The notes beneath the pieces were generated by a model. The model had not been told where the DNA came from. It did no database searches and saw only the letters and a list, made by a program, of their open reading frames with translations. The position numbers were made by a program, and so were the translations under genes. DNA of 64,000 nt, taken from assembly GCF_043641075.1 (NCBI RefSeq), contig NZ_JBHZRC010000004.1, positions 62,001-126,000 of the forward strand. Direction: 5' to 3'. Source of the stretch: Bacillus_BD oryzisoli_A. Lineage in GTDB: Bacteria > Bacillota > Bacilli > Bacillales > Cytobacillaceae. Below are positions 62,326 through 64,000 of this stretch, one piece after another. The first letter of the stretch is position 1. Every line of letters starts with the position of its first letter.

Positions 62326-63065
62326 GTTTCCACAACCCCTTTAATATAATCCTTTAAATAGACAAAGTCACAAATCAAAATGAGTGAAATAGCAATAATA
62401 TATTTACGGTTTCTCTCTATTGTTTTTCTGCTTACGGATACCATGCTTTCAAGCTGTTTGATCGGAAGCTGCTTTTTTGTTAGCAGACTATTAGAAAGCT
62501 CTTCATTTTCAGCAACTATTTTTGCGACCAGTATCGCACTTTTCCTTGCATCAGCATGTTTTGGAGACTGTTCTAATAAATCCTGAAATGAAAGTTTATA
62601 TTGCTGCAGCATACCCGTAAATAGAAGAATTTCCTCTTTCCTTAATTGCTCATCCATTTTACTGTTATATTCTTTAATCGACAGCTCGGCATCAATGGAG
62701 GAGGTTTCTGAATCATCCTCATGATAACCTCCCAAGTCTAAACTAAGCTCGTTATATTTAGCTTGTGATCGGATGTAGTCTATCACTCTACGTTTCATAA
62801 TTACTTCTGCAAAGCTAATTAATGAGCTACCCTTATCAGCTGAATACTTTTCAATCGCTTCATGAAATGCAATAAGACCAATACTAAATTCATCGTCTGA
62901 TTCATGAATGTATCTTTTACAAACTGAAGAAACTGTTTTTGCAATAAATGGTTTATAAGCCTCAATCAGTTCATTCTGTATGGTTAAATCACCCTGTTGA
63001 ATAAGATGAATTTTTTCTTCCAGTGTTAGTTTTCTTTTTCGTGACATCAACAATAAACCCAGCAT
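62322..63065 (-). CDS. sigI: RNA polymerase sigma factor SigI
   Basis: The 247-residue sigma-I family protein starts at an ATG after GAGGTGAGG. Region 2 is visible at about 30-110 (AYKPFIAKTVSSVCKRYI, FAEVIMKRRVIDYIRSQA). The C-terminal SigI-specific helical domain with SVSRKTIERNRKYIIAISLILICD reads the -35 element. Length is close to B. subtilis SigI (heat and envelope stress). It is cotranscribed with rsgI through a four-base overlap. A sigma-A extended -10 box lies just upstream, and I could not find a clear sigma-I autoregulatory promoter. Confidence 0.93.
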   Translation of the reverse strand: MLGLLLMSRKRKLTLEEKIHLIQQGDLTIQNELIEAYKPFIAKTVSSVCKRYIHESDDEFSIGLIAFHEAIEKYSADKGSSLISFAEVIMKRRVIDYIRSQAKYNELSLDLGGYHEDDSETSSIDAELSIKEYNSKMDEQLRKEEILLFTGMLQQYKLSFQDLLEQSPKHADARKSAILVAKIVAENEELSNSLLTKKQLPIKQLESMVSVSRKTIERNRKYIIAISLILICDFVYLKDYIKGVVET

Positions 63066-63089
63066 AGCCTCACCTCAAATCAGAAAACC

Positions 63090-63100
63090 ATTATAGCATA
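63090..63100 (-). promoter_or_regulatory. Extended -10 promoter element of sigI
   Basis: Minus-strand TATG-C-TATAAT with no good -35, 24 bases before the sigI ATG. Confidence 0.55.
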
Positions 63101-63132
63101 CAAAGAAGACCTCTATCAGTGAGTTTTTTTCA

Positions 63133-63168
63133 TTTTAAGAAAAGGCCCCTTTCGTAGGAGCCTTTTTT
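63133..63168 (-). terminator. Terminator after the Lys/Glu-rich protein gene
   Basis: Minus-strand AAAAGGCTCC...GGGGCCTTTT then CTT; separates the gene from sigI. Confidence 0.7.
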
Positions 63169-63185
63169 CTGTTGTATATCCTTTA

Positions 63186-64000
63186 TTATTTGTCTTCCTT
63201 GTGACCATTTCCTTGACCATTTTGTTTATTACCTTTTGCTTCTTCCTTAGCAGCCTGTTTTGTTTCTTTAGCTTCAAATTTCTCTTCCTTTGCTACTGCT
63301 TTTGCTTCCTGCTTCTCCTGTTTTGCCTCTGCTCTTTCAACTGCCTTTTGCTCTTTTACTCCCACTGCAGCATCTGGAGCTGGCTGAACTGGAGCCGGCT
63401 GAACTGCAGTCGTTTGTGAAGGATCTGCTGTAACTTCAGAAGCTGCTGGAGTACTTGCTGTGTTTTCTTCAACTACAGATGTTCCAGCTTCAACTCCTGC
63501 GTTAGTCGGTGCTGAAGAATCGTTTCCTTCTGTTTGGTTGTTTTCCAAGGACGTTTCTTCATCTGCAGCTACTGTTTGCTCAATCGTTACGTTCTCATTT
63601 TGTTCTTTTTTCTTATTTTTCTTTTTATCTTCAAATTTCTCAAGCTTCTTTGCTAACTTAGCATAGCTTTTATCAATATTTTTTTGTAAAGCCGCTTTTG
63701 CAACCGGATTTTTCACTTTTTCCATAGCTGCTTTAAGCGCAATAATATTCTGGGACATTAATTTCTCTGTTTCTTCGATTGTTTTATTATCTCCTGATGG
63801 CTCTTCTGCAGCACTTTCGTCGTTATCGACTGTGGCAACATCCTCTTCTGATACCTGTCCTTCAGATTCCTCTACCGTTGCCTCATCTTGCTCTGGAGTT
63901 GTTTCTTCAATAATTGCCTCTGAACCTTGAATACTTTCCAGCGCTTTATTGATTGTTTCCAATGCCCTTTCCTCTTCACCCTTTGCGAAAAGCTCTTCAG
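63186..64000 (-). CDS. Lys/Glu/Ala-rich protein, N-terminus outside the window
   Basis: The reading frame stays open to the window edge (in-frame residues before the apparent TTG start read EELFAKGEEERA), so the start is beyond base 64000. The visible 271 residues comprise an acidic stretch, a helical coiled region (LMSQNIIALKAAMEKVKNPVAKAALQ, KNIDKSYAKLAKKLEKFE), a Thr/Ala/Pro-rich linker with AVQPAPVQPAPDAAV and a Lys/Glu tail. This looks like the DUF5667-type extracellular proteins of Bacillaceae. Codon use and composition resemble the RsgI tail. Function unknown. Confidence 0.6.
   Translation of the reverse strand, partial: EELFAKGEEERALETINKALESIQGSEAIIEETTPEQDEATVEESEGQVSEEDVATVDNDESAAEEPSGDNKTIEETEKLMSQNIIALKAAMEKVKNPVAKAALQKNIDKSYAKLAKKLEKFEDKKKNKKKEQNENVTIEQTVAADEETSLENNQTEGNDSSAPTNAGVEAGTSVVEENTASTPAASEVTADPSQTTAVQPAPVQPAPDAAVGVKEQKAVERAEAKQEKQEAKAVAKEEKFEAKETKQAAKEEAKGNKQNGQGNGHKEDK

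Noticed and set aside
1..64000. Prophage, transposase or integrase genes
   Set aside because: None seen; genes are core metabolism with ordinary codon use. Only small palindromic repeats suggest mobility.

Overview
The window looks like chromosomal DNA of an aerobic or facultative member of the Bacillaceae (a Neobacillus, Mesobacillus or Bacillus-like organism). The evidence is low GC content, strong AGGAGG ribosome sites, B. subtilis-type gene families (SigL, SigI/RsgI, PxpBCA, YxcD, YetF-type, UMF1 transporter), a CIRCE operator, and dispersed palindromic repeats of the kind common in Bacillaceae. I see no prophage, transposase or CRISPR array. Most genes lie on the minus strand.

Layout. 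1-7.8 kb: a cut-off Gfo/Idh/MocA oxidoreductase, a YoaE-like molybdopterin oxidoreductase, a small exported protein overlapping a YxcD gene, an orphan methyltransferase, a lipoprotein with two covalent-FMN motifs, and a first gabD. 8-11.7 kb: a sulfonate/taurine-type ABC transporter divergent from cysK. 11.8-16.6 kb: a UMF1 transporter, htpG under a perfect CIRCE box, and fabF. 16.9-19.4 kb: pxpB-pxpC-pxpA (5-oxoprolinase). 19.6-23.6 kb: a solute-binding lipoprotein overlapping a membrane GGDEF-EAL protein. 23.6-27.1 kb: YetF-like, FAH-family, nitroreductase and EamA genes.

27-43 kb is the most coherent block. It holds the sigma-54 gene (sigL), two PAS-AAA-HTH sigma-54 activators, gabP plus an aldehyde dehydrogenase, gabT, csiD, a DUF3870 gene, lhgO, a second gabD and a rocG/gudB-type glutamate dehydrogenase. 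The enzymes form a route from 5-aminovalerate or GABA through glutarate and L-2-hydroxyglutarate to 2-oxoglutarate and glutamate. Six sequences match the -24/-12 promoter pattern in front of five of these units, and an 18-bp palindrome shared by lhgO and the dehydrogenase gene is a likely activator site. csiD differs: it has a sigma-A-like promoter and a roughly 260-nt leader with a possible pseudoknot, mutually exclusive pairings and a terminator-like hairpin, so it resembles an undescribed riboswitch.

43.5-49.3 kb: a solitary tRNA-Val(GAC), then gapN-ptsH-ptsI-pfkA-fbaA reading as one glycolytic unit, with a tandem operator closely resembling the CggR operator just downstream of its promoter. 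49.5-58.5 kb: a short unlisted peptide gene, a MocR regulator, a small membrane protein, an adk away from the ribosomal operon, an acetate/succinate-type transporter, a CitZ-like citrate synthase, a LytTR regulator and pflB-pflA. 58.6-64 kb: a LysM-NlpC/P60 wall hydrolase, an amino-acid permease, sigI-rsgI, and the 3' part of a Lys/Glu-rich protein gene.

All calls come from reading the sequence and remembered family knowledge. No searches, alignments or folding programs were run.
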